Below are positions 38,901 to 51,264 of a DNA stretch of 64,000 bases, piece by piece. The position numbers and the translations under genes are program-made. Positions within the stretch are counted from its first letter, which is position 1. Each line of letters begins with the position of its first letter. The notes under the pieces were generated by a model. It did not search any database. It was not told the DNA's origin and saw only the letters and a program-made list of their open reading frames with translations. Source of the DNA: Crotophaga sulcirostris (lineage: Eukaryota > Chordata > Aves > Cuculiformes > Crotophagidae); assembly GCA_013397455.1 (NCBI GenBank), contig VYZB01000040.1, forward strand, positions 2,877,267 through 2,941,266. Direction: 5' to 3'.

Positions 38901-41900
38901 TTAGTTATTAAGCATAATATCCAGGTTTAAAGAAATAAATTAGGATTTTCAAGCATTTCATATTAAAAACCCATCTATGAAGGGATGGGGTAAGCTTGCT
39001 TACAGAAAACAGACACCAGTTTCAAAACACCACAGTGTCAATAAGAACATCGTAATTATAGATAAGCCTTTTAACTGATGTTAACAAAGTCACTCCTGAA
39101 ATAGAAAAAAAAAATTAGAGACTTCCTACATCACATTCACACAACAGATGTGCTGTTCATCTATTTAAGTTTGCAAGGATCAAAGAGCCATACAACTCTG
39201 TCTGAAATGACAAAATCCAAATTCACAACTGATTGTCAGATAGCAACATAAAGCCCAGTGGAAAACACAGATTCCTAACAAGGTTAAAAAGCCATCTTGC
39301 GTGAAATACTTATGCTGCAAATCTATACTGTATAAAAATGTTTAATACCTCCCTGAAATCACTATTGCTGTTTAAGCAAGTTCCTGCTCAAACAATGGAC
39401 ACAGCAAGAGCCAAGCACCAGATGCTATACATGATTAAGAAGTTTAGAAGAATGCTAACAAGTACAGATATATTTAAGCTACATGAATTCAAATACACAA
39501 ACATATCACACCTCATGTGGAAGCATCAAGCTTGCAGAGGAACAAGCTTGCTTTACTCAAGTCTGAAATCTGCATTGGCTCATTCCACTTGGGAAACCTC
39601 ATTTGATAAGGAAAACAAGCATTTGAACACCTCCCTAAATAACCTCCCCCCTACAGCACAGAATAAAGTTGGGTTGCTTTGGAGTTTTTTTGAAAGTGTC
39701 TGGAGTTCAAGTCCACTTAGTAGTTATGCACATCTTCACTGTAGATCACAGGAACACCGGCTTTGTTCTGATGCAATACAGGGTAATGACATTTTTTTTT
39801 TGCTTATTAAAGTTTCGAAAACAGCAATTGATTTTTTTTACCTAAGAACTTCAGATAGGAAGCAGCATCTGTGCAAGTCTTCATAAAAAAGAGTAAATAA
39901 AACTTAGGTGACTGAAAAGGTTCATCACTTTTTACAAGCTATTCATTTTGATTAACCTATTTTACTGGAGTACTTTGAAGAGCTTTAAATTATTAAGAGA
40001 CATAACTAAGTGAAAGGAATAATCTAAGTGTTTGGCTGGAAATGGAGATCTAGATGAACACTGTAGCTGGTCCTACTTGAGTCTTCAGAAAGCTCTGAAA
40101 AAAGCCACAATTCCTTGATTATTATTTCCTACTGCAAAAACTGCTTGTGTAATTGCTTTAACTCATGGAAAAAAAAACCAGACAAATAGCACATTAATTC
40201 CTTACACTTTAACAAAACAGAAAGGAACAACTGGACATAGACGCCCAGTCTCTAGACACAAATACTTAATATCCGCTATCCCTCCTCCCACTCCTGTAGA
40301 AGCTGCTTTTAAACAGCAATTAAAAAGTTCACGTTCTCATGAGAGGACCAGGAAGCTTAAAGTTTTATTTCCACAAAATATTACCTTTTATCATGACAGT
40401 GAGAAAGATACAAAAAGATGTTCTACTGTCTTAAATGACAGCTTATAACTAAAGCTCAACTGCCTTTGCTTTTCACAAAAGGCTCTTTATCTGCTAAGGA
40501 AACCACATCCCTAGAGGCATTTAAAAGGCTACAGTGGACCAAACACTATAAAAATATATATTGTGGGAAGTAATCATGCATCAGCAGAGAATTAGACAGG
40601 ATGATTTAAAATATCTTTCCTAACCCATAATTTCCACAATTGTTTTTTACAGAGTGATAGCAAGCCAAATGTAAATAGTCACCCACACAAACTTCAACTT
40701 AAACTGCTGTACACTGTTTTTCATTTAATTTAGGGATAGGGGAGGCATAATCACTACACAGTAGATGCACACTGCTCAACTTCAAAAAAGCCAATTTAAC
40801 CTACAATCCAAGTCAAAATACTTGGAAGTTTACCAGACATCTGTTATTCAGAGACAGGTGCAAAGAGTCCAAGAGTATCAGTGTTGTTTCACCCACAACA
40901 ATGCTGCTGGGACCATCACTGGCCTTCACTGGAGTTTCCTCAAAAAGACTCTCCCTGTCACAAACATCACAAGTGAGCAGGCATGCAAGGAAACTTTTCC
41001 AGCCTTCCACATCCCTGTTCTTTTCCAAAGAGATTTTTTTCCCAATATTAGCAATTCCCTAGCTTCTCAACTTATTTTCAATGAATAAATATAATAGCTG
41101 GACCAACCTCTAGCAGATCAAAGTTCACTTTCATTTTGTTATTCAAAATCCCGCAGGCGTAACAGTAGTTTATTTTCACTCTATCAGTGCTTAGAAAACC
41201 TACAAGTATCTCAAGGTATCCGTTTCCATTCGAGATTCCTCCTCCAAGTCACAACATTGCCCCTGAAGATAAAGCCCTTACACTTCAGAAATGCCTCTTG
41301 CACCTAGGGGTGCATTGTATAGAAACTGTTTCCACTGTTTGCCTAGAGGTCCATTGCTGACCGTTTCTTTTCAGCTATAAATTAAGTTCATACTTTGAAT
41401 TACACAAAGTGGATTTAAGACACTGATTTTCTTAGCTAGACAACTTTGACACCCAGCTCCCTTTCTCTGAACAAGACCATTGATCTCTGAGCTTAAATTA
41501 CTTCATGCCTTTCAAAACACAAGTTCTCACTCTTTGCTTTCTTGGTTTATGATCACTTATAGAAATTACTACCACGAGATGAAAACAAAGGCCCCAGAAC
41601 CAGTTTTCAAAGCAAAGGTAGGCCAGGATTAGTTCTGTTTTTCAAATGAGAAGTTTAAGGCTCCCCTAAGAATAGGTATTAAATTTTGAAACAAGAACCT
41701 AAAAACTGTATCTGGCTCAATTATTTCATTTACAGCTGCTCCTCTTGGTTCTTAGTGTTATACAAAGGGAAACTACTATTAAATTAACAGTGTGACATAT
41801 TTACATTTGCTACCCTTATTGATGTCAATCAACCCCAGTCCAATCCTACACTAGACATTGCTCATCTGTATTGTATTTTCCACAAACCATATTCCAAAAG

Positions 41901-44900
41901 CCAAGGGCAACAAGGGTGCCCTGAAGCAGAAGACCCCCCCCACACACAATGCAAGGACATGTACCATCTATTTTATCTGAGAAGCAACTGTGCACATCAA
42001 TGCATCACTTAATTACAAAGAGTCATCCCCAGGTAGAAAAAAAAAAAAACAGACCTATATTCTGACCCAGAGATGCTGTACTACATCTTGCAAGAGTACC
42101 AAAAGAGCTTAAGTAATTAGGACTTGCAGCTCTATTAAGTATCTCCCCAAATCACCCTACACAAGTGTCCTCTGCCAGGCAGAGAACAGCCTTTGCTGAC
42201 TTAACTGCATCCACAGGCAGAATATACATCTACCCCAAATAACCTGTTTGTTCCCATTTTGACAGGAGGTTGTAAGAGACAAGCTTTACATAAGCATCTC
42301 AAGCTATTTTAAGCAACATGCTTACTATTTAGAGAACACAATCTGAATGAACTTCATGAGCCAGTACTTAACCTACTTTAGCCAGTCCAGGCTTGACTCA
42401 CAGGTTACCCTGCTAGCATTGTAAGGGACTCCTGACATCACTTCATCTTGCACATGCTAAACCAGCAGCCTAGGAGAGAGCCTAACGTGAGTGAGCAGCG
42501 GTTGTACTACGCTCTTCATGTGTACGACATTATCTTTTCTATACCCATGCTTCAGTTCTGCTCATAGCAGTGACACTGCTCGTGCAACTTAGGAACAATA
42601 ATCCACTAACATAATCGAAATGAACAAATCTACTGTAACAGTACCTAATAGGGCATATCTGGAAGTTTTCTAGACAACAAAAATTCAAATAATCAAGGAG
42701 AATGCTTCAGAGTTTATTCTTCTTAAACTTAGTGAGGCCACAGTATTGCAAATTCATTTACCTGTCTGACTATCAAAAAGCAACAAAACATGAGTGCCTA
42801 ATAGCTCTCAGAAAGCAACCACAAGTTTATTACCTTGGTTTAGATATTTAAATAATTACTATCACATCTCACCTTTACATCTATCAACATTGGTTTCTGC
42901 AAACTGGCCCCCACAAAGTAAAATTCAAGTAAGCAAACACAGAGATTCTGTAAGAGAGTTGTGGAGTTACTAAACATCTCTGCAGGAAGAGCAGCACTCA
43001 TCTGATCCAAGTTTAGTTGCAGCACTCTGTTCTGTTCTTCATAAAATACTGCCTCCTCATCACACCCTTCAGGAAAGCATATCCACCCCCTATTATTCCT
43101 ACTGTGTGTGCATTTTTAACCTGCTGTGGAAAGTCACTATCACCTAGTCCCTCTGTTTATCCTCATACCTAAGCACCACTAGTCCCGCTGTTTTGGTCAG
43201 AGTTGACAAGTCTTTATGACTCAGATGCTGCCTTCTGTGAGAAGCCCTCCTTGCTACGAAAATCCACAAAGCTACTACATCACTGTGACCTGCAGCATAA
43301 AGTCAATTATCATAAAGCAGATAAAATTCAAGCTCATTTACTTCAAGGATGAAAGTTATCCAAGTTTTTTGTTGAATCAAGACCATAAAGTCCAAAAAAT
43401 GAAAATAACATTAAGCATTTGGGTGTTTGGAGAAGGTCATGATGAACAGAGTCCACAAAAATTAAACTGTTGTGGAATATTGTGGAGGTTCAAGATAAAG
43501 GGTTAAAAAACAGTTTACCCACAGAAAATAAAGCTAATTATCAGTTTGAATCCCAGTTCACACTCTCAAGTCCCAAGATGCACCTCAGCAGAAGACAGGC
43601 CATCACACTGGAGGAAGTATCACGTTGCACGTTCATTGTTCCCGTGTGCCTCAAAGCAGCTGTTCTGTCAGGCAGGCTGCCAGGCTACACAGGGTTTGGC
43701 CTGACCTGGTGCAGCACTTAGGATTCTCTCAGGGCTGAGAAAATCCACTAGCATAAAATCCAGACGACCTCAAAGCATTTCTAAGAAGGCAGAAGCACCT
43801 TGTGCTAGGAAATCACAACTCCAGTCTCAAGTTTCTTCACCATTTAGAGAACATTAAATCTTTTCATTGTGTTGTCTTATCTTGTCTAATGTTAATGCAT
43901 GAGATGCCATAGCACTGGGTAGTTGACACTACTCCTTACTTAAGGTCAGCTATTTTGTATTAACTATTTAAACAGACCAAAGACCACTTCACAGAACATG
44001 TTAAAGAATTTGGGGATTTCTTTTAAGCATGATACCAAGATTATTAAATTTCTTTTGGCAACTCCATGCCACAGCATTGAAGAGTAGCACAAGGACGCTG
44101 AACACCAGAAAGACATGAAACTACAGTGTGCTGTTTGATCTGAAACAGAGCAAGATCTCACTGTCACAATAGAACTTGCTTACACACTGAAAAACACGTG
44201 CAACCTCTTGGCTGTTCTTTATTTGCTGCACCTCAGGATTGACTGATATAATTCATGAAGCAGAACATTTGAAAAAGCTCAGCAGTTTTCTGGAGTGGAA
44301 GAACTCTTTTATAAAGAAAGATTTCAACCCTCCTACTGCTGTTGCCAGTCTAAACACCACCTTTACTTACTCTGTGGCAGCCTCTCCAATACAGCTTATC
44401 AGCTGCAGAAGAGTGCAAGTCCAAAGAGGCTCTTTGCCATGCAGTCATCTTGAAATACCAGGGTGACAAAATGCCTTCTGCAGTGAAGGGGCACTGACAC
44501 TCCTCACTGGAGCCAGCTTCTTACCTGTGTGACTGAACAACTAAGTAGGCATAGGTACTGTGTTCTACAACCCCTACAGCTTTTCTTGCATACTGACTGA
44601 GCAGAGAAGGTCATTCGGAGTCCTTAGGGGCTGAAAATAGCTATCGGATTTTGTTATCATTTCCTACAGTCTTTTCCACTTGTTTTTACAGCTGTCTTCA
44701 TGTTCTAGAAGGTCTGAAGTTTCACAAGTTTGTATTTTCAGCTTCAATCCAGAAAAAGATCCTTCCAGAATTTAGCACTATGTGAGAGCTAAACTGTGGT
44801 GTACAGCAGTCTGCCTGATCCTTCCAATCTATTTCTATATACATGAATTACTCATTTTAATAAAAATTAATGTAGCACTTTCCATGCAAAGTGAAGACCT

Positions 44901-47900
44901 GGCATATTCTTTTCCAAGAGGGTATATAATGTAAAACAGAGAGGGAGTACAGTGAAGTGTGATTTTATTTTCTTCCATGAGCCTTCAAATATATAGAAAG
45001 AAACATCTTATGGTGTTAAGAGTTGTCAGATTTTTTTCCTTCTTTTAAATAAAGGTACAGAATATTAGAGGCAACAGTGGAAGGAGCAAACCATGAACAA
45101 GTACAGAAACTAAGGTTCACAAGCATAGATTAATCTGAATTTACTCACCTATGAACTCTATTAAAGCTTAAAAAGCAATGGCAAAGGGAACTGATTTCAC
45201 GATCAGACTTCTAATTTTCTAAACACTTATATTTAGCAAAGTAGTAGGGACTGAAGCAGCATCAACCCAGTACATTTTTCCAGAATTCAACTAGCAAAAC
45301 ACCGTTCACTAATGCAAAAGCCACCAAACCAACCTAAAACCACCTTTCACCCTTTTCTCCCACTAAAGATTCACCCAAACACACAGCTATTGGAGGACTT
45401 CACTTAACAGCACTTGCTTCAGGTTCAAGTAAATAAATCATTTAATTCCTATAAATATTGATTTGAGAAGCCTTGAGCAACTTCGGCAGGTGTTTTGATG
45501 TTGACTTTTCAGGACTCAAGAGTATTGGCAGAAATGGCTGCAGACCCAAAACTCCACTTTTCACAAGCTGTGGTTCCAATATACATCATTACATGACATA
45601 ACTACTCTCCCTTCCCAGCACGTTCAGATTTATCATAACATGGCTCAACTATGGCTTAAGTTCCCCACAATTATCCAATTACAGACCCAGTTTCAAGAAA
45701 CTATTTGGTAAGTTTAGCTTTTTAGGAAGATTAGACAATATCAAAATACTTGCAATAAAGCTTAGAACAAAAATCCTTAAAAACACTTGTTTTCAACATA
45801 GGTCTTTCGTAAACTGACTTGGAAGTGAATTTGAAATCACAGAAGTAGTATTTTTGGAAACAATAAGGAGCCATCAAAATACATGAAAGGGAGGTCTTAC
45901 TGAACTTCCCCTTATCCTAGTCCTGATCTTCACTGAGCTATATGCAGATATAGGACACATCCACATCTCCTTGTATGACACTTCAAAACAAGCCTTCAGT
46001 AGTATTAGCTGATAATATTTTGCACAGCAGTAATTTTGTTTAGGTTTAGAGAGAAATGTTTAAGACCACAATATAAGTTTCAAAGCATATACATCTGCCA
46101 GGATTTTGGGCAGAGAGAAGGGAGAGAAGCTGGGCTATGAAGAAATGTAAGACTTCTAACAACGCAATGGGTAAGCAAGCTGCCTTTCTAAAAATCCCCT
46201 ACATTTCTTGAAATCATAATTCAATTTGTACTTCAGTACTTGCTTAGTTTTTAAACAGATGTTTTCATTAAAGTTTACCATGTCTGAAAGCTGATGTATT
46301 TCCAAACTATACTTTGTGCCTTTGATTAAATACACAGTTTTTTTTATACTAAGTTTCTATTGAAACAGCTAAAAATGTATCAGGCCTTGACACTGTAGAA
46401 TGAACTTTGGTTGCATAAACTACTCTGCTTATCACGGAAACATCATTTCAAAATAGGTCCAACTTAAAAAGTGATTGAGACTAGCTGAATATTAGTTCCT
46501 TGCCCTCTTCAATCCAGCAGCTAAAAAACCTTCTGTAGACATGGACTATATCAGGCCTGCTCCATATGCACTATCATATGGATTATTTAGAAGGTACAAC
46601 ATCTGATCAATGGAAATAATTCTGCCTGTCTGAAACACTGCATTTTATCTCTAGAGCTTGAAGAATGAAAGCAGCCAAGTCTAGCCAAGAAAGGAGCAGG
46701 TTTTAAATTTTACATTCTGTTTAAATAAAGAAACAGGCATTAGACCACACAGGCAGTTGAAAGGCAAATCCACTAATGTTTCTGGAGTAGATTAGCAAAC
46801 TAATCTCAGCAGTGATTAACAGAGAAACTGGCAAGATCTGATTAGCAAACAGTAAACTTGCATCTTAATCAAAACTCAAAACAGTGTCTAGTCACATCTA
46901 GAACAGAACTGGTTACCAGCCTTGACAATAAGCAAGCAAATAATTCTGGACAGCATGCCAACCAGTTACCTACCCGACAGTTTCATCAAAAAAGGTTGTA
47001 TTTTTAAAGAAAATCCTTTAAGCTACCAGTAAGTTGTCTTACAAAGTTATACGAGAAGGACAGATGCCATCATAGACTTTTAGCTAAGCAAAGTGGACAT
47101 AAACTAGTAAACTCAGTGAATAACCCACTGCAGACAGTTCAGTTTCAATATCTTACTAGAAATGCATGGGGAAAGTTACTATGTAAAGCCTACTTAATAC
47201 CAAGGTAGCACAGACATTTTAGTCTGAGCCTCATTCTTTTCAGCTTTTATTTTACATAGTACATCAAATCTAAGGTGCAGAACTTTACTTTCCTTATTTT
47301 TTTATTGTTACTTCTGCAAACCGTCTCCTCCCCACTACTCACACAAACCTCCCAAGTCCAGCATCTACCAAAAGCAGGAGGTTTATACTCTCAAAAGCAT
47401 AAAGTTTTCTCTGACCATAACTTAAGACTCAATTTTGCATCTACAGAAACTAAAAGAGCACCTTCAGTTTTAAACTGTAGCAGTTGCCTCTGTGGACACA
47501 GCTGCTTTGAAAAATGAGCTATTTACATGCATTTGTATTGCATGCAAAGCACAGCCATCAACTGAAGTTTACTAGTTTTTAAGTCAGCACCTTTACTCTC
47601 ACATGAGAAGTATAATTCTGAATAACTATAGTAAAACCACCTCTCCATTGGGTTGGAACACCAGCAGTTGCTGTATTAACACTACTTCTATTTCTGACTG
47701 CATTTTAGCAGTTTCTTTAGTCAATTCATTTATCTGGGGGTTTGCTTGCTCTTATTTAGCTTTACAGATTTACTCAAACAGTATGGGGACAGTTACAGCA
47801 GATTTGCACCAAGACTTAAAAATCATTGTATGCTACTCTCAAGTAACAGTAGCATAACTTTTTAGTACCCTGTCTGCCCCTCTTCCCCATGGCTTTCCTT

Positions 47901-48180
47901 GCATTTTAAAAACAAGCCATTTTTCTTTGGCCTCTGCTTTAAGCATCTTTCCATATCTCTTTGTAATCCATATCAAATAGACCAGACTTCAAAAAATGGG
48001 ATTGGGGAGCAAAGAGTAAATAAGTTGCTATACACTGGCAAGCCTAAGAAGCCTGCTGTACTGCTGAAGGTAATACACATCAGTACTAGAGCAAATTAAC
48101 AACTGAAAATTAGATCAATTTATCTAGAAATAGCCTTTCTGCAATATTCCCTCTGCACACTGAGGAAAGTAAAATCTCAC

Positions 48181-48983
48181 CCGTGTCATTTTAAAAAAGT
48201 CTAACGATGGCCTGTTCCATCGTACATCCTCCTCCCGTCTGCGCTTTAGCCGGCTTTTCTTTTCATTCAGAACACAAGGCTGAGAGCGGCATCGCAACAA
48301 GCCCTGACGCCGGCTGAGCTCGGGTGTGGAGGTGGGAGTGCTGTTGGCTGAAGGCAAGAGATTTCCCGTCTCAGTGATGTGCTCCTGGGAGAGGGACAGG
48401 CGGCGCCTTGGGTTAAAGTCACAAGGGCCTCCAGAATTCCAGCGGGTACTCGAGCTTGTGCTGCCCTCGCTACTGTCCACAAACCCACTGCTGGCAGAGG
48501 AAGGTCTGGGAACTGGTGATGTGTTGAAGCTGGTGACAGTGAAGACGTTATTTAGCGACAGTATGTTTTGTGGCAGACTGATACTTGTGCTTCTCTGTAA
48601 GGTTGCACTTCCATGACTGTTGCAGCGTTGCAAGGTAGCGCTACCACCACTATTACACCGTCTCTTTGACACAGGAGTCCAAACTTTTGAATTGCCAGGC
48701 TTCCACGGTGACCGACAGCGAGCCAGCTCATCTGGCTCAGAGAGGGACCTACAGTGGCGTTTCGTTGGTGGTGCCAAGGGTTGGCCCGAGTTTTCGTTAA
48801 GGTTTAATTCACTTATCCATCCTGATACCATGGACGTACTGGAAGATTCCTGCTGCCACTGCAGACTACCATTGCTAGCAGTGCCGGTGCTGAATGGGCA
48901 CAGTGGGAAAGGGTAAGCCAAACTCCTTGTTGTGTCAGTCTGAATTGGGCAACCCCCATTTAAAGCTTTCCAAGGACTTTCTT
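48181..48983 (-). CDS. FAM53A: FAM53A, main coding exon (residues 45-312)
   Basis: This 803-base exon carries most of the protein. It opens with EESPWKALNGG after a split codon and ends DFFKMTR at a GTGAGA donor; the acceptor is TTGTTTTCAG. Visible motifs in order: KRHCRSLSEP (119-128), holding RSLSEP, an exact match to the mode-1 14-3-3 consensus R-S-x-pS-x-P; RCRSPWKPG and SKVWTPVSKRRC (133-154), a FAM53 family signature; a tandem duplication of RCNSxGSATLQ (153-174); RPSSASSGFVDSSEGS (204-219); RRRLSLSQE (237-245); LLRCRSQPCVL (273-283), a second RxxSxP site; and KKSRLKRRREED (286-297), a basic nuclear localisation signal, followed by RPSLDF. The composition is Ser/Pro/Arg-rich and probably disordered. 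The conserved order matches mammalian FAM53A better than FAM53B or FAM53C. The duplication appears to be absent from the human protein as I remember it. Confidence 0.97.
48595..48660 (-). repeat. FAM53A: 33-bp in-frame tandem duplication within FAM53A
   Basis: Two adjacent 33-base units encode RCNSGGSATLQ (153-163, bases 48660-48628) and RCNSHGSATLQ (164-174, bases 48627-48595). Nine of eleven codons differ between copies, but only one changes the amino acid (Gly to His). This points to an old duplication whose protein sequence has been kept while silent sites diverged. Confidence 0.9.
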
Positions 48984-51209
48984 CTGAAAACAAAAGAAAG
49001 TTACAGGTGAAAGATGCAAAAAAAGATGACTTGTTTTAAACCTAATTTAATGTAAAGCTTAGAAGCATGAGCCACAGATATCATGCTCTTAGTCAAAGTT
49101 TCACACTACCTAACATAACCATTTTTAAAACGGTAGAAAACTCAAAAAAAATTAAGACCAAAGTATTTCAGGAGCCAACCCAGGCATTCCAGTACATATG
49201 TACCTTGTTAATGCTTCTTCCTGTATACTGAAAGATTACAGCGCTGTGTTTCTTAGTGAGCAACACAACTTCCTTATCTGCTTCCATAGCCCACACCAAA
49301 TTAAAAGCTGTACCAGTGAACAATCTAAGGTATAACTAAATGGATTAACAAGTCATGCAAGAACCCAGTAGGGTATATTGAGAGTTTTTTTAAAAAATAA
49401 GAGCAGGATAATGTCTTCACAGACTGCTGTCCTTGCTTGTTACAGTTTTCCATTAAGAACACCTTAATATAAAAAAAAGTTTGAGATACATGTTCACATT
49501 TTGTGGTGTGAAAAGCTTCAGTTTAAATTAGAAACAGTATAAAGTTAGATTAGACTACAGATTGTTTCCCTTTTTGCTCATATTCAAAGTATGGGGGGGA
49601 AAATCTTAATTCAATGCATAAAATGAAGTGAGTAATCCTTAAGAACCTCCTGCAAGTTTCACTGTGAATACAGACATAACCCATAGAGCACAATTTCTCA
49701 TCTCAAGTGGCAATGCTGGGTTAAAAGCAGTCTGCCAGCGAAGCCTCTCAGTCTTTTGTAAAGCGTTTCTTTGAGAACATTCTGCACATTTTACAGCTGT
49801 TCCTCCACATTATACAATGAAGTGTAAGAACTACAGCAGACTTCGGATTTGCAAATTGAAAAGCAGCAAAACTGTTGGCCAGTTAACAGTGCTTCATGCT
49901 TGGTTAGAAAATTTGCTAATTTAAACCAATTAGCCGAGTAAGTTTCACTTATCCCAGCTTTAAAGAAAGAATATTAAAATACCAAGTTTTTTTCCCCAAA
50001 TGCCTATTTTAAGAACCTAGATACAGCCTAAGCATCAAACATTTGTATATTCTTATAGTTGGTTGTCTAAACTAAGTTTTAGAGTGACCAACAGCTAAAA
50101 GATTTGCTGAGTAGTTTTAAAAGTTGCAAACTCAAATAGTTGTACATGTTCCATGCCTAAAGTATGTCATGGATTATCCTGGTTTTGGATCTTATTTAAA
50201 GAACACCCTATTGTCTCAAAATCATTTAACTGTGCAGACAGCTGGCCTATTCAAACAGCATGTTTTATTAGAATTCCTCTGTCCTTCCTCCTCCATTCTT
50301 TCAGATGGGTACAACCACATACTGTGCTTTGCCTTAAGCATGTAAGCTCTTCAAGGCAGGGACCATCCATAATTCAATGCAAGTAAAACAGCCAACACAA
50401 TGGGATCCAGATAACGTTAAACTCCTAGCATCTACTGTAGGACAATTTCCTGGCTCAGACTGTCCTGGTTCTTAAAAATCCTTTAGAAACTTTCTCCCAG
50501 GCTAGGAGGTGGGTTTAAAGTTAACTTTTTTTTTCCACACTAAACAGTTGCATATATGTTTCAGTTATTCACATAATAATGGAATTTAAGATAAAATACC
50601 ATTTCCCTTTGAAATCTCACACAAAGATTCACAGTTTATGGGGAATCCCATTGAGGAAATAGAAATACTCCATGCTTAAAGATACAACAGAACATGCAAA
50701 ATTTCAAGTCAATCTCTTAATAAAGCAGTAGAAAGTTTATATACCAAAAACTGGCATTTTTGGTTTTGCTAGATGCAATTTACTCTTATTCTAATAGGGC
50801 CAAAGGAGGAAAAGTAACACTTGTATGAAGGCACTAGACTTCAAATTATGGTCTGCACCAAGCTGGATATTCTATGTGGTAAAGTATGTATGAAGGTGAG
50901 TAAAGATGAGAGCTTTCTGCTAGCAGAGAAACCCAAGATATTTGGCATGAAAAACATAATTGCTGTGCTTCTGTACACCAGAGCAGATATAGAACCAAGA
51001 AAAAGTGTTACAAGAGCTTTTACTATGCAAAGCAGATCACAAGTACAAAAACTAACAACCAGCTATTCCCAGTATTGTTCAAAGACCAGCTTAAACCAGC
51101 AGGCTCTACAACAGCATGCTCCATCCCCCTCACCTTATTTACAAAAGAAAGGCTGCTTGCTATACCAATTACCTCTGTAAAACACAGCGAAGGTTTCTGA
51201 AGAACTTAC
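48984..51209 (-). other. FAM53A: FAM53A intron 2 (about 2.2 kb)
   Basis: Donor GTAAGTTCT lies at 51209-51201 and the acceptor TTTTGTTTTCAG ends at 48984. The intron interrupts codon 45 after its first base. It is AT-rich with no recognised repeat or nested gene. Confidence 0.88.
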
Positions 51210-51264
51210 CGTTGATTTCGAAAGGGAACAAGCTGCCACTTTTGTTCAGCTTCTCAGATGAATA
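51210..51264 (-). CDS. FAM53A: FAM53A, second coding exon (residues 27-44 plus one base)
   Basis: This 55-base exon encodes YSSEKLNKSGSLFPFEIN and the first base of codon 45, closely matching the mammalian segment YSAETLNKSGRLFPLELN. It is bounded by acceptor TTTTTTCTGATTAATTTCAG and donor GTAAGT. The incoming phase is 0 and the outgoing phase is 1, fitting both neighbouring exons exactly. It is too short to show as an open frame of its own and was found by its protein similarity and splice sites. Confidence 0.93.

Larger units (their letters stand above)
10109..48180 (-). other. FAM53A: FAM53A intron 3 (about 38.1 kb)
   Basis: This single intron is bounded by donor GTGAGATTTT at 48180-48171 and acceptor TTGCAG at 10114-10109. 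It is AT-rich and CpG-poor. Recognised contents are a CR1 fragment (11750-11962), a GC-rich hairpin (18802-18834), a G16 run (32912-32927), a short AC repeat (30344-30357) and many A or T tracts. Open frames are scattered over both strands and resemble chance frames; the longest is 182 residues at 39338-39886. No tRNA, nested gene or alternative exon could be supported by eye, although small RNAs or enhancers would not be visible to this reading. Confidence 0.8.

Noticed and set aside
48326..48916. Plus-strand and alternate-frame open frames opposite the main FAM53A exon
   Set aside because: They are shadows of the real minus-strand coding exon, whose protein matches a known family throughout.
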